Below, piece by piece: positions 17,158 through 25,950 of a stretch of 64,000 nt of DNA. Under the pieces are notes generated by a model that saw nothing but the letters and a program-made list of their open reading frames with translations, had not been told where the DNA came from and did not search any database. Positions within the stretch are counted from its first letter, which is position 1. The number at the start of each line of letters is the position of its first letter. Where the stretch lies: contig NZ_BMKQ01000001.1 of NCBI RefSeq assembly GCF_014644415.1, positions 1,416,861 through 1,480,860 on the forward strand. The letters are read 5' to 3'. Source of the stretch: Marmoricola endophyticus (GTDB lineage Bacteria; Actinomycetota; Actinomycetes; Propionibacteriales; Nocardioidaceae). A program made the translations under genes and the position numbers.

Positions 17158-18660
17158 TCAGCGGTCGAGATCGGCCTCGAGCTTGAGCAGGGCGTTCTCG
17201 ACGACCTCGGTGAGGGCGGGGTGGATCCAGTACATCGAGCGCGCGAGGCCGCCGATCTCGACGCCCTGGCTGATCGCCATGATCAGCGGCTGGATCAGCA
17301 CGGACGCCTGCGGACCGATCAGGTGGGCGCCGACGAGCCGACCGGTGGCGCGGTCGCCGAGCAGCTTCACGAAGTGCTCGAGGTCGGCGCCCTGGGCGTC
17401 GGTGTTGTCACCGTTCGGGCCGAGGTGGTCGTCCTCCATGGCCCAGCCGTAGGCGATCTCGGCGTACGTGTGCCGACCGACCGCCAGGTCGATCCCCTGC
17501 TCGCGCGCCTGCTCCTCGGTCAGCCCGACCGAGGCGACCTGGGGGTGGGAGAACACCGCGCTGGGGACGTGCTCGTGGTCCGCCGCGACCATCTGCGCCG
17601 GGTCGTCGACGTGGTGCAGGTTGTGCTTGACCACGCGGGCGTCGTGGTTGGCGGAGTGCTTGAGCGGCGTGTGGCTGGAGACGTCGCCCAGCGCCCAGAC
17701 GCCCTCGGCGCTCGTGCGCTGGAGCTCGTCGACGACCACGATGCCGTCGTCGTCGACCTCCACGCCGGCCTTCTCGACGTCGAGCCGGTCGCCGTTGGGC
17801 TTGCGCCCGACCGCGAGCAGGAGGGCGTCGACCTCGACGGTCCCGGAGCCCGCCTGGTCGCCGGACAGGTGCAGCACCACCCCGGAGTCGGTCTTCTCGA
17901 CCCGCTCGAGCGACGTGCCGGTGCGTACGTCCCACTGCTCGCGCGCGAACCGGGTGAACATCGTGGCCACCTCGGCGTCCTGGTTGGAGATCAGGGTGTC
18001 GGCGACGTCGACCTGGGTGACCTGCGAGCCGTACGCCGCGAAGACGTGCGCGAGCTCGACCCCGACGTACCCGCCGCCGAGCACCGCGAGCCGGCGCGGG
18101 AGCTCCGGGATCCGCATGACCTCGTCGGAGGTGTACCAGTCGGCCGCTCCCGGGTCGTCCGGCCGCATCGGCGGTGCGGTCGCGGGCGCGCGCAGCGTGT
18201 CCAGCCCCTCGATCGGGGGTACGACGGGCCGGCTGCCGGCCGCGATGACCACCTGGTCGCCGGAGACCTCGACGGTCTCGCCGGACTCCAGCTGGACGCT
18301 GAGCGTGCGCGGCGCGGTGAACCGCGCCTCGCCGGCGTACACCGTGACGTGGTCCTGGCCCTCGCGAAACGCTGCGGCGTCCTCGACGTCCGGGTCGATC
18401 CGGCCGAAGACGCGGTCGCGGACCGCTGGCCAGTCCGCTCCGTTCGCGGTCGTACGCACACCGAGCCGGCCCCCCTCCGCGGCCTCGTCGAGGACGGTCG
18501 CCGGGTGGGCGAACATCTTCGAGGGGATGCAGCCGCGGTTGATGCACGTCCCGCCGAAGGTCCTGCGCTCGATGATGGCGCAGGACCAGTCGGCGAACGT
18601 GCGGTTGACGATGGTGTTCCCCGAGCCGGTGCCGAGGACCACCAGGTCGTAGTGGGTCAC
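17158..18660 (-). CDS. mtr: Mycothione reductase (FAD-dependent disulfide oxidoreductase)
   Basis: 500 residues of the pyridine nucleotide-disulfide oxidoreductase class: FAD site LGTGSGNTIVNR at the start, redox pair in GGTCINRGCIPSK, NAD(P) site GGGYVGVELAHV, second FAD motif ALGDVSSHTPLKH, and the C-terminal catalytic HPALTEVVENALL. The order ends YWIHPAL, as in mycothione reductases. It would reduce oxidised mycothiol with NADPH in the cytoplasm. The GTG start overlaps the stop of the alcohol dehydrogenase gene, so both come from one operon. A plain dihydrolipoamide-type reductase is less likely because of the TGSGN start. Confidence 0.85.
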   Translation of the reverse strand: MTHYDLVVLGTGSGNTIVNRTFADWSCAIIERRTFGGTCINRGCIPSKMFAHPATVLDEAAEGGRLGVRTTANGADWPAVRDRVFGRIDPDVEDAAAFREGQDHVTVYAGEARFTAPRTLSVQLESGETVEVSGDQVVIAAGSRPVVPPIEGLDTLRAPATAPPMRPDDPGAADWYTSDEVMRIPELPRRLAVLGGGYVGVELAHVFAAYGSQVTQVDVADTLISNQDAEVATMFTRFAREQWDVRTGTSLERVEKTDSGVVLHLSGDQAGSGTVEVDALLLAVGRKPNGDRLDVEKAGVEVDDDGIVVVDELQRTSAEGVWALGDVSSHTPLKHSANHDARVVKHNLHHVDDPAQMVAADHEHVPSAVFSHPQVASVGLTEEQAREQGIDLAVGRHTYAEIAYGWAMEDDHLGPNGDNTDAQGADLEHFVKLLGDRATGRLVGAHLIGPQASVLIQPLIMAISQGVEIGGLARSMYWIHPALTEVVENALLKLEADLDR

Positions 18661-19706
18661 GCGAGCGAGGCCGTGTCGATGACCGCGCGGTAGCGCACGG
18701 AGCCCTCGACGACCTTGTCGTAGTACTCGTCGACCTTGTCGGCGTCGATCAGCTCGATCTCCGCGGTGATGCCGTGCTCGGCGCAGAAGTCCAGCATCTC
18801 CTGGGTCTCGGGCAGCCCGCCGACCATCGACCCGGACAGCGAGCGCCGGTTCGGGAGGATCGAGAACGCCGTGATCGAGAGCTTGTCCTCCGGGGCGCCG
18901 AGGTTGTGCATGACGCCGCCGCGACCGAGCAGGCCCATGAAGGAGTCCAGCGGGATGCCGGACCCGACGGTGTTGAGGATGACCTCGAACTCGCCGGCGT
19001 GGTCGGTGAAGACCGACTCGTCCTCGGTCGCGAGGTACTCCTTGGCACCGAACCTCAGGCCGTCCTCCTTCTTGGCCTCGGTGCGCGAGAGCACGGTGAC
19101 GTCGGCGCCCATCGCGGCCGCGATCTTGACCGCGACGTGGCCCAGGCCGCCGAGACCGATGACCCCCACCTTCGAGCCCTGCTTCACGCCGAGCGCCTTC
19201 AGGGGGTGGTAGGTGGTGATGCCGGCGCACAGCAGCGGCGTGGTCGCAGCGAGGTCCATCCCGTCAGGGATCTTGACCGCGAAGTGGTCGCGGACGACGA
19301 CCTGCTGGCTGTAGCCGCCCTTGGTGACCTCGCCGTAGTAGTCCTCCTGGCCGTACGTCTGCACGACGCCGGGGTTGGTGCAGTACTGCTCCTCGCCGTC
19401 CTTGCAGGCCTCGCACTCCATGCAGGAGTCGACGAAGCAGCCGACGCCGACGATGTCGCCGACCTTGTGGTCGGTGACCTGGTCGCCGACCTCGGAGACG
19501 GTGCCGACGATCTCGTGGCCCGGGGTCAGCGGGAACTGCGTGGTGCCCCACTCCTCGCGAGCGGTGTGGATGTCGGAGTGGCAGATCCCGGCGTACGCGA
19601 TGTCGATGCGCACGTCGTCGGGGCGCAGGTCGCGCCGCTCGATCTGTGCGCGCTCGAAGCCGGCGTCGGCGGCGGTGGTCTGCAGGGCGTTCACGGTGGT
19701 GGTCAC
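18657..19706 (-). CDS. Zinc-dependent NAD(P)-linked alcohol dehydrogenase (YahK/cinnamyl-type)
   Basis: 349 residues of the medium-chain dehydrogenase family. Catalytic zinc ligands lie in GICHSDIH and GHEIVGTV; the structural zinc site is the cysteine cluster DSCMECEACKDGEEQYC; the cofactor site is GLGGLGHVAVK. It probably reduces aldehydes with NADPH. GTG at 19706 follows a purine-rich GAGAGAGAG stretch. It is the first gene of the ADH-mtr pair, with a TetR gene upstream on the same strand, suggesting control of aldehyde or thiol stress; this link is inferred. Confidence 0.87.
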   Translation of the reverse strand: MTTTVNALQTTAADAGFERAQIERRDLRPDDVRIDIAYAGICHSDIHTAREEWGTTQFPLTPGHEIVGTVSEVGDQVTDHKVGDIVGVGCFVDSCMECEACKDGEEQYCTNPGVVQTYGQEDYYGEVTKGGYSQQVVVRDHFAVKIPDGMDLAATTPLLCAGITTYHPLKALGVKQGSKVGVIGLGGLGHVAVKIAAAMGADVTVLSRTEAKKEDGLRFGAKEYLATEDESVFTDHAGEFEVILNTVGSGIPLDSFMGLLGRGGVMHNLGAPEDKLSITAFSILPNRRSLSGSMVGGLPETQEMLDFCAEHGITAEIELIDADKVDEYYDKVVEGSVRYRAVIDTASLA

Positions 19707-19839
19707 GAAGCGCTCTCTCTCGCTCGGGGAATCGTGAGTACGCCTTCCCCAATACCCCGCACCCCCGCGGTCATTCCGCTGATCGCCTGTGCGGCATCCC
19801 ACGCGGCCCGGTGCGCCGCGCCTCGTGCACCGTCGAGCG

Positions 19840-20478
19840 CTACTCCCCCACCCAGTCGGGGATCGGCGGGAGCGGCAGCGCCACCAGGCGTTGTGCCTCC
19901 ACCTGGGACACGCCGAGGGTCATCAGTGTGCGCCAGGTGAACTCGTCGGACTCCTTCGCCGCGTCGAGGTCAGGGCGCAGGTCCAGCAGCTGCACGAACC
20001 CCAGCGTCGCCCCGCCGATCGAGAGGTTGGCCCGGTCGAGGTCCGGAACGACGAAGCGCCCGCTCTCGTTGCCCGCCTGCAGGCGGCGGATGAAGGGAGA
20101 TCCGATCTCGGTGGTGTGCAGCGTGACCAGCGTCCCGCCTGAGAGCAGCACCTGGAAGTGCTGCGGCAGCCGACGCTGCAGCCGCCCGGTGAGCCGGAGC
20201 GCAGCGCTCACGGCCTCGGCGGGATCCTCGATGGTGCGGCACAGTGCGTTGAGCATCCCCGCGTAGGTCTCGACCGAGTCCGTGAACGCCGCGTGGAGGA
20301 GCGCGTCCTTGGTCTCGAAGTGGTTGAAGAACGATCCGAAGCCGACTCCGGCCATGGTGGTGATCTCACGGATGCTGACACTCGTGCGACGCTCCGCGAG
20401 CACCGTGCGGGCGGCGCTCAACAGCGCCCCGCGCGTCTCCGCCTTGCGCTGCTCCCGGCGGCCGGCCACGACTGTCAC
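19840..20478 (-). CDS. TetR-family transcriptional regulator
   Basis: 212 residues with an N-terminal TetR helix-turn-helix (RREQRKAETRGALLSAA, then SIREITTMAGVGFGSFFNHF) and a divergent ligand-binding C-terminus. It stands upstream of the ADH-mtr operon on the same strand and may control it. GTG at 20478 has TAAACT six bases upstream, consistent with a leaderless message. No clear operator palindrome was seen nearby. Confidence 0.84.
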   Translation of the reverse strand: MTVVAGRREQRKAETRGALLSAARTVLAERRTSVSIREITTMAGVGFGSFFNHFETKDALLHAAFTDSVETYAGMLNALCRTIEDPAEAVSAALRLTGRLQRRLPQHFQVLLSGGTLVTLHTTEIGSPFIRRLQAGNESGRFVVPDLDRANLSIGGATLGFVQLLDLRPDLDAAKESDEFTWRTLMTLGVSQVEAQRLVALPLPPIPDWVGE

Positions 20479-20484
20479 GCGATC

Positions 20485-20490
20485 AGTTTA
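20485..20490 (-). promoter_or_regulatory. -10 hexamer TAAACT, leaderless TetR gene
   Basis: TAAACT ends six bases before the GTG at 20478. Confidence 0.42.
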
Positions 20491-20570
20491 GGTACGCCCG
20501 GAGTCGATGCGGGCCGCTTTCGAGCAGGATCCCCGTCGCGAGTCCGCACCCAGGGGTAGCCGAGAAGCAG

Positions 20571-20602
20571 TCAGGCCCGGAGTCGGACGACTCCGGGCCT
20601 GA
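20571..20602 (-). terminator. Perfect 14-bp hairpin downstream of tRNA-fMet
   Basis: TCAGGCCCGGAGTC (20571-20584) and its exact inverse (20589-20602) enclose a GGAC loop, seven bases beyond the tRNA 3' end on the minus strand. No long U-run follows, but position and perfect stem fit a tRNA terminator. Confidence 0.65.
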
Positions 20603-20608
20603 CATCAG

Positions 20609-20682
20609 TGGCGGGGGCAGGATTTGAACCTGCGACCTCTGGGTTATGAGCCCAGCGAGCTACCGAGCTGCTCCACCCCGCG
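20609..20682 (-). tRNA. Initiator tRNA-Met (CAT)
   Basis: Read on the minus strand, the 74 bases fold as a tRNA: acceptor CGCGGGG pairing with CCCCGC, D-arm with GGAGCAGCTCGGTAGCTC, anticodon stem-loop CTGGGCTCATAACCCAG with CAT, and T-loop GGTTCAAATCC. The first base (C1) does not pair with position 72, and the anticodon stem ends in three G-C pairs; both are marks of the initiator tRNA. CCA is not encoded in full. Confidence 0.95.
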
Positions 20683-20806
20683 TCGGTGACACCGAGCCTA
20701 CGGGAGAGTGGACGGGCGGCCAAATCGAGCAGCGGCCGCAGGAGTCGTCTCGCCGTGCCGCTCCCGACCGGCAGCGGCAGGCCGGCCCGGCGTACGGTCC
20801 CGTCGG

Positions 20807-22177
20807 GTGAGCACAGACACCGACGAGGCGCGCGGCGGCCTGAAGCAAGGGCTCAGGCAGCGACACATGACCCTGATCTCGATCGGCGGCACGATCGGCG
20901 CGGGCCTGTTCGTCGGGTCCGGGGTCGTCATCGGCGACACCGGACCGGCGGCGCTGATCTCGTTCCTGCTGGCAGGCGTCCTGGTCATGCTGGTGATGCG
21001 GATGCTCGGCGAGATGGCGGTGGCGCGCCCGGCGGTCGGCAGCTTCTACGAGTACGCCCGCGTCGGGCTCGGCGAGTGGGCGGGCTTCACCGTCGGCTGG
21101 CTGTACTGGTACTTCTGGGTCGTCGTGGTGGCTGTCGAGGCGGTCGCCGGGGCACGGGTGATCGGGATCTGGGTGCCCGGTGCGCCGCCGTGGCTGATCG
21201 GGCTGGTGCTGCTCGCCCTGATGACGGCGACGAACCTCTACTCCGTCCGCGCGTTCGGCGAGTTCGAGTTCTGGTTCTCCTCGCTGAAGGTCATCGCGAT
21301 CGTGGTGTTCATCGCGGTCGGCGCGGCGTACCTGCTGGGCTGGTGGCCCGACGCGGACGCGAGCCTGGCCCCGCTGACCGGCAACGGCGGGTTCGCCCCG
21401 AACGGCTGGTCGGCGGTGGTGGTGGGCGCCGTCCCGGCGGTCGCGTTCTTCGTCGGCGTCGAGCTGGTGACGGTCGCGGCGGCGGAGTCCGACGAGCCCG
21501 CACGCATGGTCGCCCGGGCGACGAACTCCGTCGTGCTGCGGGTCCTGCTGTTCTACGTCGGCTCGATCTTCGTCGTCGTCGCGATCGTGCCGTGGGACGC
21601 GGACGACGTCGCGACCAGCCCGTACGTCGCCGTGCTGCAGAAGCTCGACGTCCCCGCGGCCGCCACGGTGATGAACGCGATCGTGCTCGTCGCGGTGCTC
21701 TCCTCGCTCAACTCCGGCCTGTACGCCGCCTCGCGCATGCTGTTCGCGCTCACCTCGCGCGGCCACGCACCGCGTGCGCTGGTGAAGGTCAGCCCGCGCG
21801 GGGTGCCCCTGCGCGCGACGCTGATCGGCACCGTCGTCGCGCTGATCTCGATCGGGGCGTCGTACGTCTCGCCGGACCAGGTCTTCGCGTTCCTGATCTC
21901 CAGCTACGGCGTCGTCGCGCTGTTCGTCTACCTGCTGGTCGCGGTCTCCCAGGTACGCCTGCGCCGCCGGCTCGAGCGCGAGGACCCCGAGGCGCTGACC
22001 TTCCGGATGTGGCTGTTCCCGTGGCTGTCCTACCTCACGATCGCCGCGATGGTGGTCGTGATCGTCGTCAACGGCCTCGACCCCGGGACCCGCACCGAGT
22101 TCCTGCTCAGCGTCGTCGTGCTGCTCGTGGTCCTCGCGGCGTACGCGATCCTGTCGCGCGTACGCCCGGCTCGTTGA
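20807..22177 (+). CDS. Amino acid permease (APC superfamily, GABA/aromatic amino acid type)
   Basis: 456 residues with about twelve membrane helices. The amino-acid/polyamine transporter start LKQGLRQRHMTLISIGGTIGAG is clear, followed by GLFVGSG and, later, ESDEPARMVARATNSV, the AAT-family signature region. It imports an amino acid with protons; the substrate is not decided by sequence. GTG at 20807 is preferred since conserved sequence begins soon after it. TACGGT lies eight bases upstream of the start. The stop codon TGA overlaps the first unit of the repeat block that follows. Confidence 0.86.
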   Translation: MSTDTDEARGGLKQGLRQRHMTLISIGGTIGAGLFVGSGVVIGDTGPAALISFLLAGVLVMLVMRMLGEMAVARPAVGSFYEYARVGLGEWAGFTVGWLYWYFWVVVVAVEAVAGARVIGIWVPGAPPWLIGLVLLALMTATNLYSVRAFGEFEFWFSSLKVIAIVVFIAVGAAYLLGWWPDADASLAPLTGNGGFAPNGWSAVVVGAVPAVAFFVGVELVTVAAAESDEPARMVARATNSVVLRVLLFYVGSIFVVVAIVPWDADDVATSPYVAVLQKLDVPAAATVMNAIVLVAVLSSLNSGLYAASRMLFALTSRGHAPRALVKVSPRGVPLRATLIGTVVALISIGASYVSPDQVFAFLISSYGVVALFVYLLVAVSQVRLRRRLEREDPEALTFRMWLFPWLSYLTIAAMVVVIVVNGLDPGTRTEFLLSVVVLLVVLAAYAILSRVRPAR

Positions 22178-22306
22178 GTGGTGCCTCCTACCGGCATGAG
22201 TGGTGCCTCGTACCGGCATGAACGGTGCATCCCGCAGCCCGGCACGGCAATGGGCACCACTCGACCCAGCAGGAAGCACCACTCGAGCCGGTGGGAGGCA
22301 CCGCTC
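22176..22306. repeat. Cluster of 22-bp direct and inverted repeats between convergent genes
   Basis: Two adjacent 22-base units, GAGTGGTGCCTCCTACCGGCAT (22176-22197) and its near copy (22198-22219, one change), are followed by a decayed third (22220-22241), then by inverted versions: GGGCACCACTCGAC, AGCACCACTCGAG, and CCGGTGGGAGGCACCGCTC (22288-22306). The outer units could form a long stem. The block starts inside the permease stop codon and ends 27 bases before the UPF0182 stop. Confidence 0.7.
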
Positions 22307-22333
22307 GACGCTGCAGGTGCGCCGGCCGGCGAC

Positions 22334-25333
22334 CTACTGACCGCCGGAGAGCGCCCGCTGGACCAGTGAGCGCGCCTGGTCGACGTTCTTCTGGTACGTC
22401 GACAGGTTGCCCGCCTCGAGCGCGGTCTGCGCCGCCTGGAACTTGGCGTTGGCCTGCTCGAGCAGCGCCTTGGCGTCAGCGCTCAGCTTGACGTCGCCGC
22501 CGGTCCCGGTGCTGCCGGTCCCCCCGCTGCCGGACGAGCCGGTCTGCGTCGAGCCGTCGGTGTCGCCTGTACCGGACGAGCCGGTCGACCCGGTCGAGCC
22601 CGACGTGCCGCCGGGCACGATCTGGCTCAGCGCCTGGTCGAGCGTCGCCCCGATGCCGACGTTGTCGCCGAAGGAGACCAGCACGAACTCCAGCTGCGGG
22701 TACGACGCCGCGCCCCCGGACCGCAGGGTGTAGAGCGGCTGCACGTAGAGCAGGCCACCCCCCACGGGCAGGGTGAGCAGGTTGCCGTAGCGCACCGACG
22801 CGTTGGACTGCGTGAAGGACCGCAGCTGGGTCGCGACCTTGTCGTCGGAGTTGAACTGGTTCGCGATCTGGCTCGGCCCGGGCACCTGGGTGTTGTCCGG
22901 CAGGCGCAGGATCTGGAACTTGCCGTACGTGTCCGGGTCGGCGGCGTCCGCGCCCACCGTCATGAAGGACGCGAGGTTCTGCCGCTTGGTCGGCACGTAG
23001 ACCGAGGTCAGCGAGAACGTCGGAGCCCCGCCCTGCGTCGTGGACACCGACAGGCGGTACGGCGGCTGCTTGCGGGTGTCGGCCTCGGGGTCCTGCGGCA
23101 CGTCCCACTTGTCCGAGCCCTCGTAGAAGGTCTTCGGGTTGGTGACGTGGTAGTCGGCGAGGATGTTGCGCTGCACCTTGAACATGTCCTCGGGGTAGCG
23201 CATGTGCGCCAGCAGGTCCTTCGGGATCTCCGAGCGGTCCTTGACCACGCCGGGGAACACCTTGCGCCAGGTCTTCAGCACCGGGTCGGACTCGTTCCAG
23301 GCGTACAGCGTGACCGTGCCGTCGTAGGCGTCCACGGTCGCCTTGACCGCGTTGCGCATGTAGTTGATGTGGTCGGTCGGCAGGGTCGCGTACGCCGCCC
23401 GCGGGTTCAGCGCGTCGGAGACCATCTCGTCGAGCGAGCGCGACTCCGAGAGCGGGTACTTGTCGCTGGTCGTGTAGCCGTCCATGATCCACACGATCTT
23501 GCCGTCGACGACCGCCGGCAGCGCGTCGTTGTCGACCGTCAGCCACGGCGCGACCTTCTGGACGCGCTGGCGCGGGTTGCGGTCGTAGAGGATCTTGGAG
23601 TCGTCGTTGACGCGCGAGGACAGCACGAGGTTCGAGTCGCCGAACTTCATCGCGTAGAGCAGCTTGCGGAAGGTGGAGCCGATCTCGACGCCACCCTTGC
23701 CCTCGTAGGTGCTGGTGCGCGACGAGCTCGGGTCGTCGGTGTTGCCCTGCGGCACGTCCAGCTCGATCGGGCTCTCGCCCTTGGGCCGGCCGACGACGGA
23801 GTAGTCCGGGCTCTGCTCCCCGTAGTAGATCTGCGGACGGTAGCCACCCTTGGTCAGGTCGGAGAGCTCACCGACCGGCGGCAGCTTCTGCTCGGCCCAC
23901 ACCGGCTGACCGTTGTTCGTCGTCACGGGCTGGTCGGCCGCGTTCCGCTGGTTGCCGTACGCCGCGATCATGCCGTAGCCGTGGGTGTAGACGGTCTTCT
24001 CGTTGGCCCAGTTCTTCTGCGCGTCGGGCAGGCCCGCCTGGTTCAGCTCGCGCGCCGCGACGACCAGGTCGCGCTCCCGGCCGTCGATGTCGTAGCGGTC
24101 CACGTCGAGCACGTTGGGCACCGAGTAGTAGCCGCGCACCTGCTGGAGCTGCTCGAAGGTGTTCGACACGACCTGCGGGTCGACCAGCCGGATCCCCGCC
24201 TGTGACGCGGCGTCCTGGCCCAGCCGGGCCTGGTTGAGGGTGTCGGTGGCGTCGTAGGAGCTGATCTTCGCCCCGCCGACGTCGTAGGCCGCGCGGGTCG
24301 CCTGGATGTTCTTGGCGATGTACGGGGCCTCCTTGTCGGCCGCCGACGGGTCGACCTGGAAGCGCTGCACGATCGCCGGCCAGATCGCGCCCAGCAGCAC
24401 CGCGGACAGCACCAGCAGCGCGACCCCGACGCCGGGCAGCAGCCAGGTGCGGCGGAACACGTTGGCGAACATCAGCAGCGCGCAGATCAGCGCGATGATC
24501 AGGAGGATGTTCTTCGCCGGCAGGACGGCGTTCTCGCGTGCGTACGTCATGCCGGTGACCAGGCCGCCGGTGTCGGTGGTGAGGTCGAAGCGGTCCAGCC
24601 AGTAGTCCGCCGCCTTGAGCAGCAGCAGGATGCCGAGGACAACCGACACCTGCACCTGGGCGGCGCCGGAGAACCGGTGCGGTCCCGCGAGCCGGACGCC
24701 GCCGTACAGGTAGTGCACGAGCACGCCGGCCATCAGCCCGATCACCAGTGCCGTCGTCGCGAAGTCGACCAGGTAGTGCAGCCAGGGCAGGGAGAAGAAG
24801 TAGAACCCGACGTCCTTGTCGAAGTACGGGTCGGTCCGGCCGAACGGCGTGCGGTCCTTCCACAGCAGGAAGGTCCGCCACTGGCCGGTCGCGGAGATGC
24901 CGGCGAAGATCCCGAGCAGCACGCTCACGCCGATCAGCAGCACCCGGCGCAGCGGGTTGATCACCGAGCGGTAGCGCTCGAGGTTGGCCTCGTCGTAGGT
25001 GTCGGCGCGGAAGCCGGGGCGGAAGTGGTACGCGACCCACAGGTTGACCCCGACGACCAGCGCCATCACCAGGCCGAAGCCGACGGCCAGGCCGACACGG
25101 GTCCACAGCAGGGTGCTGAACACCGAGGAGTAGCCGACCGAGGAGAACCACAGCTTCTCGGTCCAGACGCCCGTGAAGACGCTGAGCAGCAGGAACAGCA
25201 CGACCAGGACCACCGCGGTGAGCAGCAGCGGGCTGGGGCGGCGCCGACCGGTGCGCGGTGGCGTGGGTCCCTCACCTGCGCCGCCCGCCCCACCGGGTCG
25301 GCCGGGGCGTGGCGGCTGCATCGCGTCGCTCAC
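22334..25333 (-). CDS. UPF0182 family large membrane protein
   Basis: 999 residues. The N-terminal third has about seven membrane helices (first LLLTAVVLVVLFLLLSVF near residue 40); the rest is a large region, predicted outside, with many Asp/Tyr motifs, ending in a low-complexity Gly/Ser/Thr linker and a short helical tail (SADAKALLEQANAKFQAAQ). This length and layout match the actinobacterial UPF0182 proteins, whose function is unknown. GTG at 25333 has GAGGAG upstream and overlaps the stop of the PPA1309 gene. Confidence 0.9.
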   Translation of the reverse strand: MSDAMQPPRPGRPGGAGGAGEGPTPPRTGRRRPSPLLLTAVVLVVLFLLLSVFTGVWTEKLWFSSVGYSSVFSTLLWTRVGLAVGFGLVMALVVGVNLWVAYHFRPGFRADTYDEANLERYRSVINPLRRVLLIGVSVLLGIFAGISATGQWRTFLLWKDRTPFGRTDPYFDKDVGFYFFSLPWLHYLVDFATTALVIGLMAGVLVHYLYGGVRLAGPHRFSGAAQVQVSVVLGILLLLKAADYWLDRFDLTTDTGGLVTGMTYARENAVLPAKNILLIIALICALLMFANVFRRTWLLPGVGVALLVLSAVLLGAIWPAIVQRFQVDPSAADKEAPYIAKNIQATRAAYDVGGAKISSYDATDTLNQARLGQDAASQAGIRLVDPQVVSNTFEQLQQVRGYYSVPNVLDVDRYDIDGRERDLVVAARELNQAGLPDAQKNWANEKTVYTHGYGMIAAYGNQRNAADQPVTTNNGQPVWAEQKLPPVGELSDLTKGGYRPQIYYGEQSPDYSVVGRPKGESPIELDVPQGNTDDPSSSRTSTYEGKGGVEIGSTFRKLLYAMKFGDSNLVLSSRVNDDSKILYDRNPRQRVQKVAPWLTVDNDALPAVVDGKIVWIMDGYTTSDKYPLSESRSLDEMVSDALNPRAAYATLPTDHINYMRNAVKATVDAYDGTVTLYAWNESDPVLKTWRKVFPGVVKDRSEIPKDLLAHMRYPEDMFKVQRNILADYHVTNPKTFYEGSDKWDVPQDPEADTRKQPPYRLSVSTTQGGAPTFSLTSVYVPTKRQNLASFMTVGADAADPDTYGKFQILRLPDNTQVPGPSQIANQFNSDDKVATQLRSFTQSNASVRYGNLLTLPVGGGLLYVQPLYTLRSGGAASYPQLEFVLVSFGDNVGIGATLDQALSQIVPGGTSGSTGSTGSSGTGDTDGSTQTGSSGSGGTGSTGTGGDVKLSADAKALLEQANAKFQAAQTALEAGNLSTYQKNVDQARSLVQRALSGGQ

Positions 25334-25950
25334 GTGCTCTCCTCCTCGGGCGCTGGCGCGCGGTCGTTCTCGCCCTCGGGACCGCTCGCGGCCGGGCTGT
25401 CCGGCACGTCCGCCTCGTCGGTGAGGGTGGCTTGCAGCAACTCTAGAAGGGCAGGCACAAGGTCCGGGCCGGCCACGACCGACTGCGGGTCGTCGTGGCT
25501 GCGGAACCGGAAGGCGCACCAGGTCTGACCGGTCCGGGTGGCCGCGGCGATCATCCGGAGCTCCTGGCGCTCCGGGTGCTCCGCGGCGTACGACGACGCC
25601 GCCGCCGGATCGTCCTCGAGCGCGGCCAGGTCGGCGTCCGCTGACGGCGGGAGCACCACGCGCTCGACGACGGCGGCGCACCCGGCGACCTCGTCCGGCC
25701 AGCTGATCTGCTCCAGCGTGGCCTCGAGGTCGCGGTCGGCGGGCAGCTCCTGGTCGATTGGCGTCAGGCCGCTCGCGTCGGGCGAGAGGCCGAGCTGGCC
25801 GGCCAGCTCGGGCTCGGCGCGTACCAGGTCCGCGGTCGGCACCAGCGCGAACAGCTGTGCCGCACGGTCCCAGCCACGCTCCGCCGCGTGCGCCTCGACC
25901 TCCGCGACCGCGACCCGCAGGGCGCGGTCGGTCGCCTCGGGGGTCAGCAC
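25330..25950 (-). CDS. PPA1309 family protein
   Basis: 206 residues, acidic, without membrane segment. The start (ATDRALRVAVAEVEAHAAERGWD) and QTWCAFRFRSHDD block match the actinobacterial PPA1309 family, always found near UPF0182 and the Lon-like protease as here. Function is unknown. It overlaps the upstream protease stop by seven bases and the downstream UPF0182 start by four, so the three genes form one operon. Confidence 0.85.
   Translation of the reverse strand: MLTPEATDRALRVAVAEVEAHAAERGWDRAAQLFALVPTADLVRAEPELAGQLGLSPDASGLTPIDQELPADRDLEATLEQISWPDEVAGCAAVVERVVLPPSADADLAALEDDPAAASSYAAEHPERQELRMIAAATRTGQTWCAFRFRSHDDPQSVVAGPDLVPALLELLQATLTDEADVPDSPAASGPEGENDRAPAPEEEST

Noticed and set aside
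22176-22219. CRISPR array from the tandem 22-mers
   Set aside because: Units are directly adjacent without spacers, only two are intact, and there are no cas genes.
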